Below are positions 45,470-57,491 of a stretch of 64,000 nt of DNA, piece by piece. The stretch is from Dryococelus australis (lineage: Eukaryota > Arthropoda > Insecta > Phasmatodea > Phasmatidae): NCBI GenBank assembly GCA_029891345.1, contig CM057006.1, positions 44,254,556 to 44,318,555 on the forward strand, read 5' to 3'. The position numbers and the translations under genes are program-made. Position 1 is the stretch's first letter. Every line of letters starts with the position of its first letter. The notes under the pieces were generated by a model, which ran no database searches, was not told the DNA's origin, and worked only from the letters and a program-made list of their open reading frames with translations.

Positions 45470-48400
45470 TTCCCTAAATAAAAGTTCAGTGACAATAAGA
45501 TCTCGCATACAAAATAGTCATTAATAATCACTATGAGAAAAGCGATTAGGCGATCTTACAGTTCTCACTGGTCTACTTGCATTAGCATCTTGTGAAGTAT
45601 TCACATTTATATCTGTATTAACATTTGACTCTAAACTTTCTTTATGATCATTGTTTGACATTTTAAACCAATAACTTTCATTTGTAAAATTTCTACGGTA
45701 ATGATCATCATCCTTTAAATAGCGCTTCCTTAACTGTGATACATGTACCTTTTTAATTTCACCTGAATCGAGTTCAGATATATTAATTCTTACCCTTTTG
45801 AATGGTTTTTTACCACTATTTTCATCATTCCTACGAATACATGCGGAGTTGGACATATACACTAGATTTTTGGGTTAATAATTTAACATTACTCATCGGT
45901 GACACACCTGTAACACTCGAAGGAGTTGACCTCTATGAAAACACACTGATTTATATTTGCTTGCAATTATATACTAACATTAGAAGAGAGAATCTTTATC
46001 AATGACTTCTTAAACGTTTGTCCCTCTCTTTCTGCAAATCCATTTGATCGTGGCTTATAAGGTGGGATTTTAGTTAACTTCATACCTCGGTCTTTACAAT
46101 AGGCAGGAAATTCATTAGAACTAAATGGGGTCCATTATCAGACACTATTATTATAGGTATTGAAAATGTTGAAAAACATTCAATCCATTTCGTATGATCA
46201 TCCACCACGATTAAAAATGTAACCTTGTGAGTATCCAATAAATTTATATGAATTCTATACCAAGGACATTTAGAAACGGGCCATGACTTAATCGCTTTAT
46301 GACCTCTATTTTGCATTTGTTGACAAACTTCACATGTTCTAACCTTCATCTCTGCGTCATTATTCATTCCAAACCACCAGATACACGAACTTGCCATTAA
46401 CTTACATCTTGTAATACCCACGTGACCAGCATGAATTATTGGCATATTGGTTCTCAATTGATCAGGAATTACTACTCTAATTCCATACACAAGAAAACCT
46501 CCTTGAATAGACAACAATTTATATATTTTAAAATATTTTCTTAATTCTGGTTCATCACACAATTTTTTAAAATTACCATTCATTACAATCTCTAAAACTT
46601 TACTTAAAATGAGATCTTTGGATGTTACATCAGCGACCTCTTTATATGACACCAATGGAGTTGACATATAAATAAAATTACAATCATAATCATCAGGTAA
46701 TGCTACAAGACAATTATTTGGTAGACGAGACAAACAATCTGCATTTTGATATCTTTACCCTGTTTATATTGTATCTTATACTGATAAGAAGACAAAATTA
46801 TCGACCATCTAAGCAATCGAGTATTAGCAACCTGCGGAATCTTTTTCTTTTCAGGAAATAAAGATAATATCGGCTCATGGTCAGTGATTATGGTAAACTG
46901 ATTTCCCATAAGATATTTATGGAACTAGGTTACTCTATATATTATACTCAATGCTTCTCTCTGCAATTGATTATAATTTTTCTAAGCATGAACAAGCGTT
47001 GCAGACTCAAAAGCGACTGGCTTTCCTATTCTATTATGAAGCTGACTCAAAACTACACCTACTCCATAACTACTACTGTCGCAAGTAAAAATAATTGGCT
47101 TTTTGGGATCAAATAACACTAAAAGTGATTTTCCTGAAATAACAGACTTGCTCATTAAAAAAGCTTTATCACGTTCATCAGTCCATTCCCTTGAGACAAC
47201 GTGTCTTAATAGATTATGCAATTGTTCCATTATATCAGGACCATTTTAATAAATTGGTGATAGTAATTAAACAATCCAAAATAAGACTTGGCGTAACACT
47301 TTGCGAACTTTGTGTGTTAATTAGCTTTTCTGTCTTAGTGCAGATGGTCTTTCTCCATGCAAATCTAAGAACATAGCCTAAAATGTCTAACGAGTTCACA
47401 AAAAACTCGCTTTTCTGTGTATTAATCTTAACGTTATCATTAAGACGACTCCATGCTGCACACAATACAGATTTACAGCTATTATAATCTTTACCTCCTA
47501 TGAGTATATCATCTTGATATGCACCACAGTATTTAATACCTTCTAATATATCAATAACCGAATGAAAAATAACAGACGTTGACGACAATCCAAAACATTA
47601 ACGATTATAGACATACAACCCACTAATAGTGTTAATCGTTAAAATTTTTCTACTACTTTCGTCCACTTCCAACTGCAGATATGCATTTGATAAATCTATT
47701 TGGCAAAAAACATTACATTCATGAAAATTTTGAAATTAAACCTCAGTTTTTGGCAAAGGATACTGATCCACCGACACATATTTGTTCAATGTTACTTTTA
47801 GATGTACTCACAATCTGATTTCACCATTCTTTTTTAGGGACACAAACTATTGAAGATGCCCACTGACTGTAATTAACTTTAGACAAAATACCTTTGTTTT
47901 CCAACGATAACAACTCTTTTTGACACTATCACACAATGCATAAGGAACATCGTATGCTTTACAAATATAGGAACACAATTGTCCTTTATATAAATATTTA
48001 CCTTGAATTTTTTCATTGGTTCCTCATTATTTTCTTTATTAAATGCAACAGGAAACCTCAATTCCAAATCTTTTACCATTTACGACACGACACTACAAAC
48101 TAACATAACTTCATCAATCATATTGTCATTACACACATGACTTGTAGACTATAAAAAAACATGCCGCCAAGATGGTATTAACATATCTAACCAATCTCTA
48201 CCAAGTAAGGTACTGTGACATTTCGTTAAGACTCAAGTTACCAAAGTACTTATTAAATCTTACGTTGACAATACATCTACCTAAGGCAAGTATGGGTTGA
48301 TCATTAGCAGCTAGCAATTTACCATTAAATGTTTATATTTTAGCTTCAGAAAAAAAAACTGTTTAAAAATATTTAAAGGAATCAATGTAAAAGCTGATCC

Positions 48401-49523
48401 AGTATAGACATCAAACGTTATCAATTCAGAATTGACTTCATTATTTAACTGTACTGGGTTTGCTATGACAGATTAATTTGTATTATTACAAAAATAAGTT
48501 ATCAGATTGCTGCATGCAATTTTATTAAAATAAAATTTAGAAGCATGTCCGTTATTATTGAATTTGTAACCAGTCCACTGCAAATGAGGACAATTATTAG
48601 GCTGATGTTTAACAAAACAATATGCACAAAGTTTCTTCTTGTTAGAACTTGATCTTAGATTTGACCAATGTTGTTCTTGATCGTTTCTTATACGTGGTCT
48701 ACTACGATAACTGACAATTTCATTATCTTTATTAACTGGAGACAATCGTTTAAAACCTCACTTTATTGCTTTATTTGGAGCATTTATTGCAGAAATCTCA
48801 CCAGGACGTTGCTGGTTAGACGAGATAATTTTATATGCAGACTGGCTTGGACTTTCCATATTGAGAACAATTTGGCAAGATTTATTGAAGGTCAAGTCTT
48901 TATCTTCCAGTAACAAACGATTGACCATACATTTGTCACACAATCCTACCACCAACTGGTCACGTAAGGCTCTGTCAAGAAACGTGTCAAAATCACTCTT
49001 GATAGAACGTTGCTTTAAATCGGAGATAAAATCCGAAAGAGATTCATTACTGCGTTGACGTCGACTATGAAATTTAAATGTCTCCGCAATAATACGCGAT
49101 GTTGGAGCATCACATAACAGCAAGTGTTTTTTACATTCCTCGAACGAACAATCTTACTTTTCTTGGCAAAATTTTATTTTTTAAAACTTTGAACTGCTCA
49201 GGAGCTAACAAAATAATGTGATTCGCTTTACCTTTTGATGACTGAATATCATTAATACTAAAATATGATTCCAGACGATCCAAAAAAATTTCGATGTGTT
49301 CTTCATTTGGGTTAAATGCGACAAAGTTGTTGTTGTTCAGCACTCTCGACGTACCAGACGTTGGCGATTACTTCTGCTTACTTTCATCTTCGAGAACCAT
49401 GTTTCATGAAAGAACAAACACTAGACCAACAAGTAGTGTTTTAAAAACTTTACACATGGAAACACAAGCATCCTTCACGTTTTAATATTTTCGAAATTTC
49501 CTCTTTGTCATAAGATATATCCA

Positions 49524-49933
49524 GGATTGCCACAATAAAATACATCTGCTTTCGTTGGACGCAACATGACAAGTGTTTTATTTTATAGGTCGTTCACTAT
49601 AAAGTAAGCACTTTTGAAGCTCTAGTTACTTTTTCTTCCAACAAATTTATGACCTTCTACCACTTGTTAATGTAAACCCTGCCATGTGAGTAATAAACAC
49701 AGTATATACATTCACCATACCCAAAACCAAAAGTCCGAGGCCACAATGAAATGTATTTATTGGTTATTATGTCTGATGAAACAGCTTCAAAAAGTGCTCA
49801 CTTTACCGTGAACGGCCTATAAAAAACATTACAAACACATAACACACACTGCCAACATGACAATATAAAATATCTCTATGACTTGACAACAATAAATAAC
49901 AAATAAATAAATATGAAATATTCACAGCACATT
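49524..49933 (-). repeat. LTR of Gypsy element 2 (5' LTR), split by a MITE
   Basis: It shares CTTTCGTTGGACGCAACATG and AACACACACTGCCAACATGA with the other LTR. A family 2 MITE at 49585-49822 sits inside. The TGG complementary to a tRNA 3' end lies at 49521-49523 next to it. Confidence 0.82.
49585..49822. mobile_element. Family 2 MITE inserted in a Gypsy LTR
   Basis: The left end is TAGGTCGTTCACTATAAAGT and the right end AAAGTGCTCACTTTACCGTG then AACGGCCTA, with TA on both sides. The unoccupied site is preserved in the other LTR (TGTTTTATTCTTAACAACAT at about 45346), which confirms the element's exact edges. Confidence 0.85.
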
Positions 49934-50861
49934 CAATTATATTTTTAAGTGTTTTTGATTACTTCCATGAAAAAAGGAAATCATACAAATATTTACCTCA
50001 TTTCTTAACATAGACCGCATTCATAGGTCCAACACACCACAATTGGTTTGGAAATATTTAAATACCCTGCGGAATTATTACAATTATCTGTTACTAATGC
50101 AGGGGCATTTTGGAGCTTCCTGGATTAAGAGGGGGGGGGGGCAAGGTTTTGTAGAGAATTTGGTGTCCCTGGTGCTTGTTAAACTGTCCCTTCCCAAATT
50201 TAGTTTTTAAATAAATGATATCAGTATTTCCACACAAATTGTTTTCTATTCATATAATCTGCACAAAATTCCTACCATACCAGCATAAACATTAATATAT
50301 AACATTCCTATTGGTTTCCATTTTATAAAATACAGTGAAATCCCTATTTTACACTTTTCAAGGGACTGGAAAAAAAGTTCTAAAATGCAGAAAATTGTAA
50401 TAAGAGGGAAGCTTATGCTGTAAAATCAGACAATGTGACCAAAAAATGTGTGTAAATTGCAGGAAAGTGTAATAAGGGGGTTTGATAAAAGGTTCCACTA
50501 TATACAAGCAGTGGCATCGAATCACAGGTCTTAAATGTTCTCGTGGGGAATTGCCTGCCATGCTGTTTCTGCTAGTCCACAGGTCATCGGTATTTGGCTG
50601 CTGGATTAAAATGACGGTCTAGTTGCAGAGTGAAAATATCCCTGACATGTTCCAACAAGTGACATACCGTGCGAACATGCAGTCCAGGTAAGAAGAGATA
50701 GCTACCTTGCGTCCAACACGGCCTGGGAATTTCTGCCATGTTGTCAGGTGTTGTCTTGTTGGAGTGTGACTCCAGGAGAGTGCTGAAGGAAGGGTACGAA
50801 TTCAGCTTCAACAACTTCTCTGATATAGTGATTGTTGTTGAGGGAATGAGTGAAGAGATTT
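49934..50861. other. No gene recognised
   Basis: Non-coding by inspection. It includes a run of about 10 G at 50136-50145. At 50340-50475 the words AAATGCAGAAAATTGTAATA and AAATTGCAGGAAAGTGTAATA repeat imperfectly. Confidence 0.4.
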
Positions 50862-51097
50862 GGGCGGCTCTAAACATCGAAACCTTGAGAGCCGATGAGG
50901 GTGAAGTGTGATGAGGGTGGAGTAGCACACGAATGAGGAGGCGGAGGAAACAGGAGATCCCCGAGAAAAGCCCACCAGCGGCATCGTCTGTCACGATTCC
51001 CACATGCGAAAATCTGGGAGCGATCTGGCCAGGAATCGAACCCGGTTCGCCTGCATGGTGGGCGGGAAGTCTAACCACTACACCACCGCGGCCCCGG
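50862..51097 (-). mobile_element. tRNA-derived SINE (family A), minus strand, good promoter boxes
   Basis: The head at the right reads on the minus strand GGGGCCGCGGTGGTGTAGTG then GTTAGAC (A box), and GGTTCGATTCC (perfect B box) further on. The body has GGAGATCCCCGAGAAAAGCC and the tail CTTGAGAGCCGATGAGGGTG. Probable imperfect duplication: GTTGTTGAGGGAATG at the left and TTACTGTTGAGAATG at the right. Confidence 0.85.
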
Positions 51098-51299
51098 TTA
51101 CTGTTGAGAATGCCCACAATTTGTAGGAACCGAGATCGCTTATGATACCCTATTTCTCGCCAAACCACCACGCTAAACATAATATCGTCGAATGAGTTTG
51201 CAATCATCATTGTAATCCAAATTGAAAACAGACTCCTGCGAAAATATGACATGTTGCCACTCTGCTTGCCAGTGAATGTGAGTTTGTGAGCTTACTGTG

Positions 51300-51514
51300 T
51301 ATAGGCTGTTCACGGTGAAGTGAGCACTTTACAGGCCCTGGCTCTTTTTTCTTTGTCATTTTTTTTATTTGACCACATTTTAAAATAAATATTGTCATGT
51401 AAGTAATAGACACAGTGTGTGTATTCCACCGCACTCTGCAGTTAAGGTCTAAAACCAAAATATTATTCTAAATGAGAGGGTTTTCAAAAGTCCTCACTTC
51501 ACCGTGATAGTCTA
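51300..51514. mobile_element. Family 2 MITE
   Basis: The left end is TAGGCTGTTCACGGTGAAGT then GAGCACTTTACAGGCCCTGG, and the right end is inverted AAAAGTCCTCACTTCACCGT then GATAGTCTA. Its size and interior match the copies at 4265 and 49585. Confidence 0.8.
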
Positions 51515-52190
51515 CGATCAGGTGTGTCGATGGTTCAGGTTCATGGGAGTCCTCCACGCTAGGAAACAGGTACTCGAAGTGAGCGGTCCAATGGTAACAC
51601 AACTTTCAACTTATTCCTAGTGAAAATTCGTTCTATAATTTTTGCAAAACATGAGTGAATGGCGCGGGAAGTTAACCAGTAGCAGACTAGTCACTGCAAC
51701 TGCGGTCATCAATACGGGCGTGAATGACGAACAGATTTAGGAGGACCGACGATGGACAATTCGATACAGCACTAGTAGTGTAAGCCTTTTACACTCGTGT
51801 GCGTGAAAACATACAACGCCATGGAGGAAACATAAAAAAATAAATAAAACTCGCAGGAAATAGAAAGCAGGGTATGATGAAAATAATTAAAACTTGAGAA
51901 TGAATGCCTATATGATGCAGCGCCCTTTGAACTGACGAGCAAAATCATGCAGAGGACTGTTGATTACAAAGTCAACTATAGTTGTTCATCGCCAGTGAGC
52001 TGTAAACTTTCCTGCTGAAGTCTACATTCCTCGTCGACATAAAAGGGCATATTTTTAGCATGTTATGGAGTCTCAATGGGGCCTAATGATTGCCATGCAT
52101 AAGTAATTTCCATACCCAAAATTGCTGCTCATAAATGACATAGTGCCACGACAGCGATGTAAGTAAGAAGCAGTGGACGGAAGAGAACAA
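51515..52190. other. Possible 5' part of the Tc1-like transposon; nothing firm
   Basis: No clear inverted repeat end or coding motif was found. The stretch may contain the untranslated left part of the transposon whose transposase starts near 52200. Confidence 0.3.
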
Positions 52191-52620
52191 AACTAGTCTA
52201 AAATCCGGAACTGGACCACAAAATGTGATGACGCCGCAGGACAACAGACAACTCGTCAATGACTAACAGGTCAGCTTCTCGAGTGTCAGCGGAACTTCAG
52301 AGTACCGCAACAGGTCTGACACTATCTCCTTTGACAGTACAGCGGCGTCTGATTAGCAAAGGACCACGTCCGTGCACTACTTTCCAAGGAATTTCCTTAA
52401 GCCTGAACTATCGACTCCTCAGGCTGCAGTGGGTTCGCCTATTGGTGTGATGAAGGGAGAATAAGTCATGATTTCGGACGATCCCCGCTTAAACTCAGAT
52501 TTAAATGATTGCCGCAAACGCATTCGATGATATGGAGGCGAATTCCATCATCCAGAATGCATTGTTCAGTGCCATACTGTACGAATTATGGGCGTGATGG
52601 AACGAAGCAAGCTCGTCAGC
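52190..52620 (+). pseudogene. Tc1-like transposase remnant
   Basis: The plus strand reads MTNRSASRVSAELQSTATGL then TLSPLTVQRRLISKGPRPCT and LSLNYRLLRLQWVRLLV (52259-52447), the second helix-turn-helix part of Tc1-type transposases. A shifted frame follows with MISDDPRLNSDLNDCRKRIR then YGGEFHHPECIVQ and VRIMGVMER (about 52460-52600), the region around the first catalytic Asp (usually WSDESRF; here SDDPRL). A stop after LV and a frame change separate the two parts, and the catalytic second half (DNARPH, SPDLNPIEH) is absent. The copy is dead and truncated. DNA beyond 52620 holds a 135-codon minus-strand frame that I cannot assign. Confidence 0.7.
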
Positions 52621-53439
52621 TCGGCCATGTTCCAGGTTCTTTGGCTTGATGAATGCCATGTTACGCGACTACTGAACTTGTCACTGTGACAAGATGTATT
52701 GACACGTAGACAAACAAAGGCCTTACATAGCATAGGCAAGGTCTTGGCGCACGTCATCGGGCCATAAACTGCGGCATCAACACAGAGCACGCGATACACA
52801 AAGCCACTGCTAGCATCTACAGTTCGCCAGTAGCTCCTGTGACCATTTGGAGAATATTGAATCACGGTGGACTGCAGGAACAGTGCTCTTTGTGCAGATT
52901 GCCACTGGTAACGATCCCCTATCTGACAAGTCATTAGTGTAAAGAAAATGAGCATTCGGTACATAAATGCCATCTAATTGTAGTCTCAGATAAGTCACTT
53001 TTCATTTTAGCGTGGAATGATGGCTGCATGGAGACAGGACATCTCGGAGGTTGACGTAACAGTTCAGTGCATTTTTTACGTGGCCAGACATAGGCTTTGT
53101 GGGAAATGCAGGGGTGTAGTTATCCTCTGCTTTCATTGATTTTCCTTATATGCTGATTTTTTCTTTTGGTTCCCTGTTGCCGGACCACATTATTTGTGGG
53201 TTTTTTTTTTTTTCATTTATATATGCATCTGACCACGCAAGTGGCTTGTCATTTCTATATATTTATACCCTTTAGTGGTTTCCCTTGGTATTCGGAGTAT
53301 GGAAGTGGCTCGCTTGACCTGCCAGCCACTACCGTTCCCCATACACCAAGGGGATTCTAATTCTATATACTATGTCTTCTATAGTGGCACAAACTACTAC
53401 TTATATATTTATGCATTACGTTAGGACTCCTTTTATCAG

Positions 53440-54345
53440 TGTTGTCCAAGTAAGCGAAGAGAGGGGCCTGAACTGCCGCACACTATCCCCCTCCCTCCAC
53501 CAACTGATCCTTCCGTTCGGAATGAATAAAGATCTTAATATTGTATGCCACGCTGATGATGCTGTTTTGATGGCGGATTCCGAAGATGATTTGCAAAGAT
53601 TATTATATAGATTCTATCTTGGTTGCCAAAAGTACAATATGAAAATATCTTTAACAAAAACCAAGTCGATGACTATAAGTAAATTTCCCTTAAGATGTAG
53701 GTTAGAACTAGAGAGAAAAATAATTGAACAGGTGATGGCAAAATACTTAGGTGTTGAGATAACAAGTTGGGGATAACTGCAGAATGAAGTTGCACGTCAG
53801 GCAAATAAAGCAGCGAGAAGAGCGGGATACATGAACGACATCACAATAAGTACTTCAATAAGGACACTAAGACAAGAATCTCTAAAGCAGTAATACGCCC
53901 AATATAGACTTACGCTGCTGAGACAAGGGCGGGTACCTCGAAAACTAAACGAATCTTAAAGACAAATGAAATTAATATTTTGAGGAAAATTGTACATAGA
54001 TCCAGGAGAGAGAAGATCAGAAGTGAAGAGATTAAACGACAGTTGAATATCCAATCAATAGGGGATTGGTAGAAAGATGAAGAATGGAATGGAAGCAACA
54101 CGTATTCCACATGGCATCGGACAAAATTGTGCGCGTGGCAAGAGATAATTTACCAGTGGATGGAAAGAGGTCGCTTGGGAAACCGAAAAAGAAATGGAAG
54201 GACTATTAATTTCTGGATGGAACAGGCTGTAAGCCTACTATGAAGAGAAGAACACCTGAAGGTTACTTATAGTCATAGGGAAGTATTGCGACAGACCCTC
54301 CCAAAGCTCCGATATGCATCCCCAGAAAGCTAAATCCCTTGCAAA
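53440..54345 (+). pseudogene. LINE reverse transcriptase remnant (3' end of a non-LTR element)
   Basis: The frame at 53372-53773 contains RTLSPSLHQLI and CHADDAVLMADSEDDLQRLL (usually YADD; here HADD), then NMKISLTKTKSMTISK and AKYLGVEITSWG, the RT palm and thumb of a non-LTR element. After a stop, later frames give LQNEVARQANKAARRAGYMN, YAAETRAGTSKTKRILKTNE-like text, RRMEWKQHV-like text, KIVRVARDNLPVDGKRSLGK and HREVLRQTLPKLRYASPES at the 3' end. This C-terminal pattern is common in insect endonuclease-reverse transcriptase LINEs, possibly RTE-like. It has several stops and frame changes and is 5'-truncated. Confidence 0.8.
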
Positions 54346-55079
54346 ATAAAGTTGTTTCTCAATTGTCAGTACATACTTGTTTAATAAATACATATTCGCA
54401 TTTGCCATTGTGTGTACTTACCCCGACTATTGGGACGGCTTTTGTCTGTCTGTACTTGACTCGTCGCACAACCTGGCGTAAATAACTCGAACTACTAGAA
54501 AGTAAACACGTATTTTGTCATTGTGAGCCATCAGCTGTATGGTTTTTATTGTAAATAAGCATTTTGTGTTCTATGTTGGTTGTCTGTGTTTTCCTTTGTG
54601 TCTATGGTGTCGTTTGGTGTTGTAATAAAAATACAAATAATGAATTTATCACCTGTAACAGGTAGATGATTATAAACGCAGAAATAATGTTGCACATTGG
54701 TCGCTTCGTAAAGCAATAAGACCGTGGGTGAGTAGAACCATAAAACGTTCCCCTCATATGTTATGTACGTGACGTTCGAAAACAAACATGGCGACCGCCG
54801 CAAGTACGGAAATTCACCCGGTAAGTAAGCAGCTTCGTGTACTTGGCAAGTACAGACGCTGTGTGTACTGTACTAGGAATTGGGATACAGCCTAAATCTG
54901 TGACATTGGGAATACACGTGATGTTAGCCGAAGGATTCAACTGCAGATGTCACTTTGTATACTTTCTTTCAAAGAAGCTGCACAGGAAAGAACAAAAAGT
55001 GTTATTTTTGAGCATTTTCATTTTTTCCTTCTTTAATTTATTTAACAGGATAAAAAGGTTTAAATCGGCTGCTGTTGAT
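54346..55079. other. No gene recognised
   Basis: AT-rich sequence between the LINE tail and a MITE. The frames at 54546-54803 and 54837-55088 have no recognisable domain. Confidence 0.35.
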
Positions 55080-55459
55080 ACAGGCTGTTAACGGTAAAAT
55101 TAGCACTTTCTAAATTAATATTGGAGAAATGTCACTGCCCCTACCTACATATGTTTTAACGTACTCACAGTCCGGCATGCGCCCAGTAAAGTTAGTAATT
55201 GCGGAGAGAAAAGTAGTTCCACATGTTAACCCTGAATTAAAAGTGTTAATTTAAATATTTGTGGATACTGAAAGTATTAATTTTCCTTCCAGGGTTGTTG
55301 ATACATAATACGTGTGAAAATTAGCATCTTTGTATGTAAAGTATTTACTTTCTCAATAATTACACAGTTTTACATCACCGATACTTGAAAAAAGTGCTAA
55401 GGTTAATGACAGTGTTAATTATAAATGTGGTGGAAGGATACACAATGCGTAACTAAGTA

Positions 55460-55924
55460 TAGTCCATTCCCGATTTGAAGCGACTTATGAAAATCAACCT
55501 TTGAAAAAACACTCTAGGCAAAACATGTCTACCTGTTTTTTCAATAACCTGTATTCCACAAATACATAGCACTATGGTTAACTTTAGAGTACTGTATTAT
55601 TGAATAAATGGAACTTTACCTTAATATCTTCTATAACTTATTAATCCATATTTAAAAAGAAATAAATATTACAACAGCGAGAGCAGCTACGTGTTGGCAA
55701 CGGCCGGTAAGAAATGGTTCACAGTTAAAATACTATTTTAACCTAGTTTTTTTAGTATACTATTTGTAAATTAAAAGGTGCCTATTAAAATATTTAAATT
55801 TTTAGGTAGTCCCGATGGTAACATCTCTAATTTTTACAGTTTAAAATAACAGCGGAAAATATGAGTAGGCCGTAATGGCACGGTGTTGTTTTATCGAGCG
55901 AGAGACACTTTGAAGCAACTGTCT

Positions 55925-55966
<42 letters not shown>

Positions 55967-57440
55967 AGCGAAGCGTACTAGCGAAGTGAAACTTGTGTGA
56001 AAGGGGGGTGAGAGGGAGGGGATATACATATATATATGTGTGTGTGTATATCCCCTCCCTCTCACCCCCCTTTCACACAAGTTTCACTTCGCTAGTACGC
56101 GCTAAAGTTGTGCATGTTTTCAATTGTAGCATATTTCATACTTATTACAGCAAAATAATGATTTTTGAATTTGTAATTTACAACTGAAAAGAGATTTAAA
56201 TGTTTGATTACTTATTTTAATATGTTTAGATATGATGGCGGGGCAGAAACAAAGTGAAGTTGGCAGACGTGGCGAGCCATGACATGGCACCAAATGAAGC
56301 GTAAGTTATACTTACTCCGAAAAATACTTCAAATTACCACATCACGTTTGTAGACGTTGTGTTTTTTTTTTTTTTTAAACCTATCTAAGCAAGTTACGAT
56401 GTTTGCGATAAATCTGTGTTTCCGCGGCAGTAATAAATATACTGTTACGGTGTTTCGTTAACGGCTGCGTGTGAAATAGCGTGGCGTGGCTGTTTGGTGA
56501 TAGTTACGCTGGATCTGTGTGTGCGTGATTTCAAATATTTGATATGAACTATTTATACGTTGTAAATGTGAACTGCTTTTATGACGAAGTTATTTATTTA
56601 CATCCACGGATGTTTATTTATCACAACGTTGTACCTTTGCCCTGGGTGTTTGAAACACAGTCGTGTAACGTGATTTACCACCTATCCCAACAAAATAACC
56701 AAGCCCAGCCCCAATAAATTTCAATAAACTTAATACACAATAAGTAGTAATACATATAAATATGAGTGGAATAAAAGTTACGGTAGGCTTATTTGAGTGC
56801 ATGTTCACGGCTATATTTTAAGTTTCTATAACAAAAAATGAGCGACACGAGTTGCGTGCTTGATTTTAATTTCGCTTTTCGTTGGACTGTCTATTCCTTC
56901 GTTTTTGAACTGAGGCAGTCCTTTTACAGAAATAACTCCAACACATATCATTAACAAAAAGTTAAATACTACAGTTCATTACTCCGCAGTTGTAACAGTG
57001 TTTCACATAGTCGCGACAAAATATTAACGTGCATTACGTGTAATGTGCTATGTCGTGGAAAACAAATATGTTAATGTAACGTAACCGTAAGGTCTATCGT
57101 TAATTCAGGCATTTTTAAAACGTCATAAAGCTGACCTAAATAATGTTATAGGCCTAAACTATGAATATTCGTACGAAATGGTTTCTTTGAAAAACTTTAA
57201 ACAGTAAACACATTTGACAGGTATAAAACTAGAAATCGCATTTCAATGCTTATTTTTAGGTGTAGCGAAAATATACGCACACATGTACACACAATGGCGT
57301 GTAAACATTGATTTTGACTAATGCTACATGGCAGTCGCATGGCAATGTTTATTTACATTTGGAGGAAGGATACGAAACGGGTCTGCAAGTAAATATTTAG
57401 CAGGGCTCCGAGAAAGTTGCTTCCAATGGGGAGTGGTCTA
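55460..57440. mobile_element. Large (about 2 kb) family 3-like TA-target element
   Basis: The ends are TATAGTCCATTCCCGATTTG on the left and, inverted on the right, GGCTCCGAGAAAGTTGCTTC then CAATGGGGAGTGGTCTATA, with TA duplicated. They are related to family 3 ends (TATAGTCTATTCACGG...) but about five times further apart than in the 410-bp copies. The interior includes the 54-bp-arm palindrome. I see no transposase motif, so it may be a larger non-autonomous form or contain further insertions. Confidence 0.65.
55923..56100. repeat. Paired TA-centred palindromes (locus 2), 54-bp perfect arms
   Basis: Arm A CTGCGC (55923-55928), TA tract, A' GCGCAG (55963-55968), four bases, then B' (55973-56026) and B (56047-56100), which are exact reverse complements over 54 bp around a 20-bp TA/TG loop. 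B' starts GCGTACTAGCGAAGTGAAAC and B ends CACTTCGCTAGTACGC. The layout is the same as locus 1. Confidence 0.97.
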
Positions 57441-57491
57441 TAGATCTTAAGCAGGGCTTTGAAAAGTGCATAATTTATCGTGAACAGCCTT

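Larger units (their letters stand above)
45291..49933 (-). mobile_element. Ty3/Gypsy LTR retrotransposon 2, fossil
   Basis: Minus strand with LTRs at 45291-45469 and 49524-49933, the latter enlarged by a MITE. Order on the minus strand: gag (49.34-48.5 kb) with a CAYCFVKHQPNNC zinc knuckle, protease region (about 48.4-48.1 kb), reverse transcriptase (about 48.0-47.3 kb), RNase H (47.2-46.75 kb, with FTIITDHEPI), integrase zinc domain (HAGHVGITRCK..CEVCQQ, about 46.45-46.3 kb) and catalytic part (VVDDHTKWIECF then VSDNGPHL, about 46.2-46.1 kb), and an integrase C-terminal tail (to 45.5 kb). The LTRs differ at roughly 12 of 175 bases by eye, making it younger than Gypsy element 1. It is broken in several places. 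Confidence 0.88.
55080..57491. mobile_element. Family 1 MITE split by a 2-kb family 3 element
   Basis: The left part 55080-55459 (CAGGCTGTTAACGGTAAAAT ... GGTGGAAGGATACACAATGC, GTAACTAAG) and right part 57441-57491 (GATCTTAAGCAGGGCTTTGA ... TTATCGTGAACAGCC) together make one long-form MITE. Joined at the duplicated TA, the boundary reads AAGTAGATCTTAAGCAGGGC, matching the intact copy at 60372 (AAGTAGATTTTAAGCAGGGC). Confidence 0.85.

Noticed and set aside
52566-52973. 135-codon minus-strand frame next to the Tc1 remnant
   Set aside because: No recognised domain, and it lies antisense to the expected position of the transposase C-terminal half. It cannot be supported as a gene.
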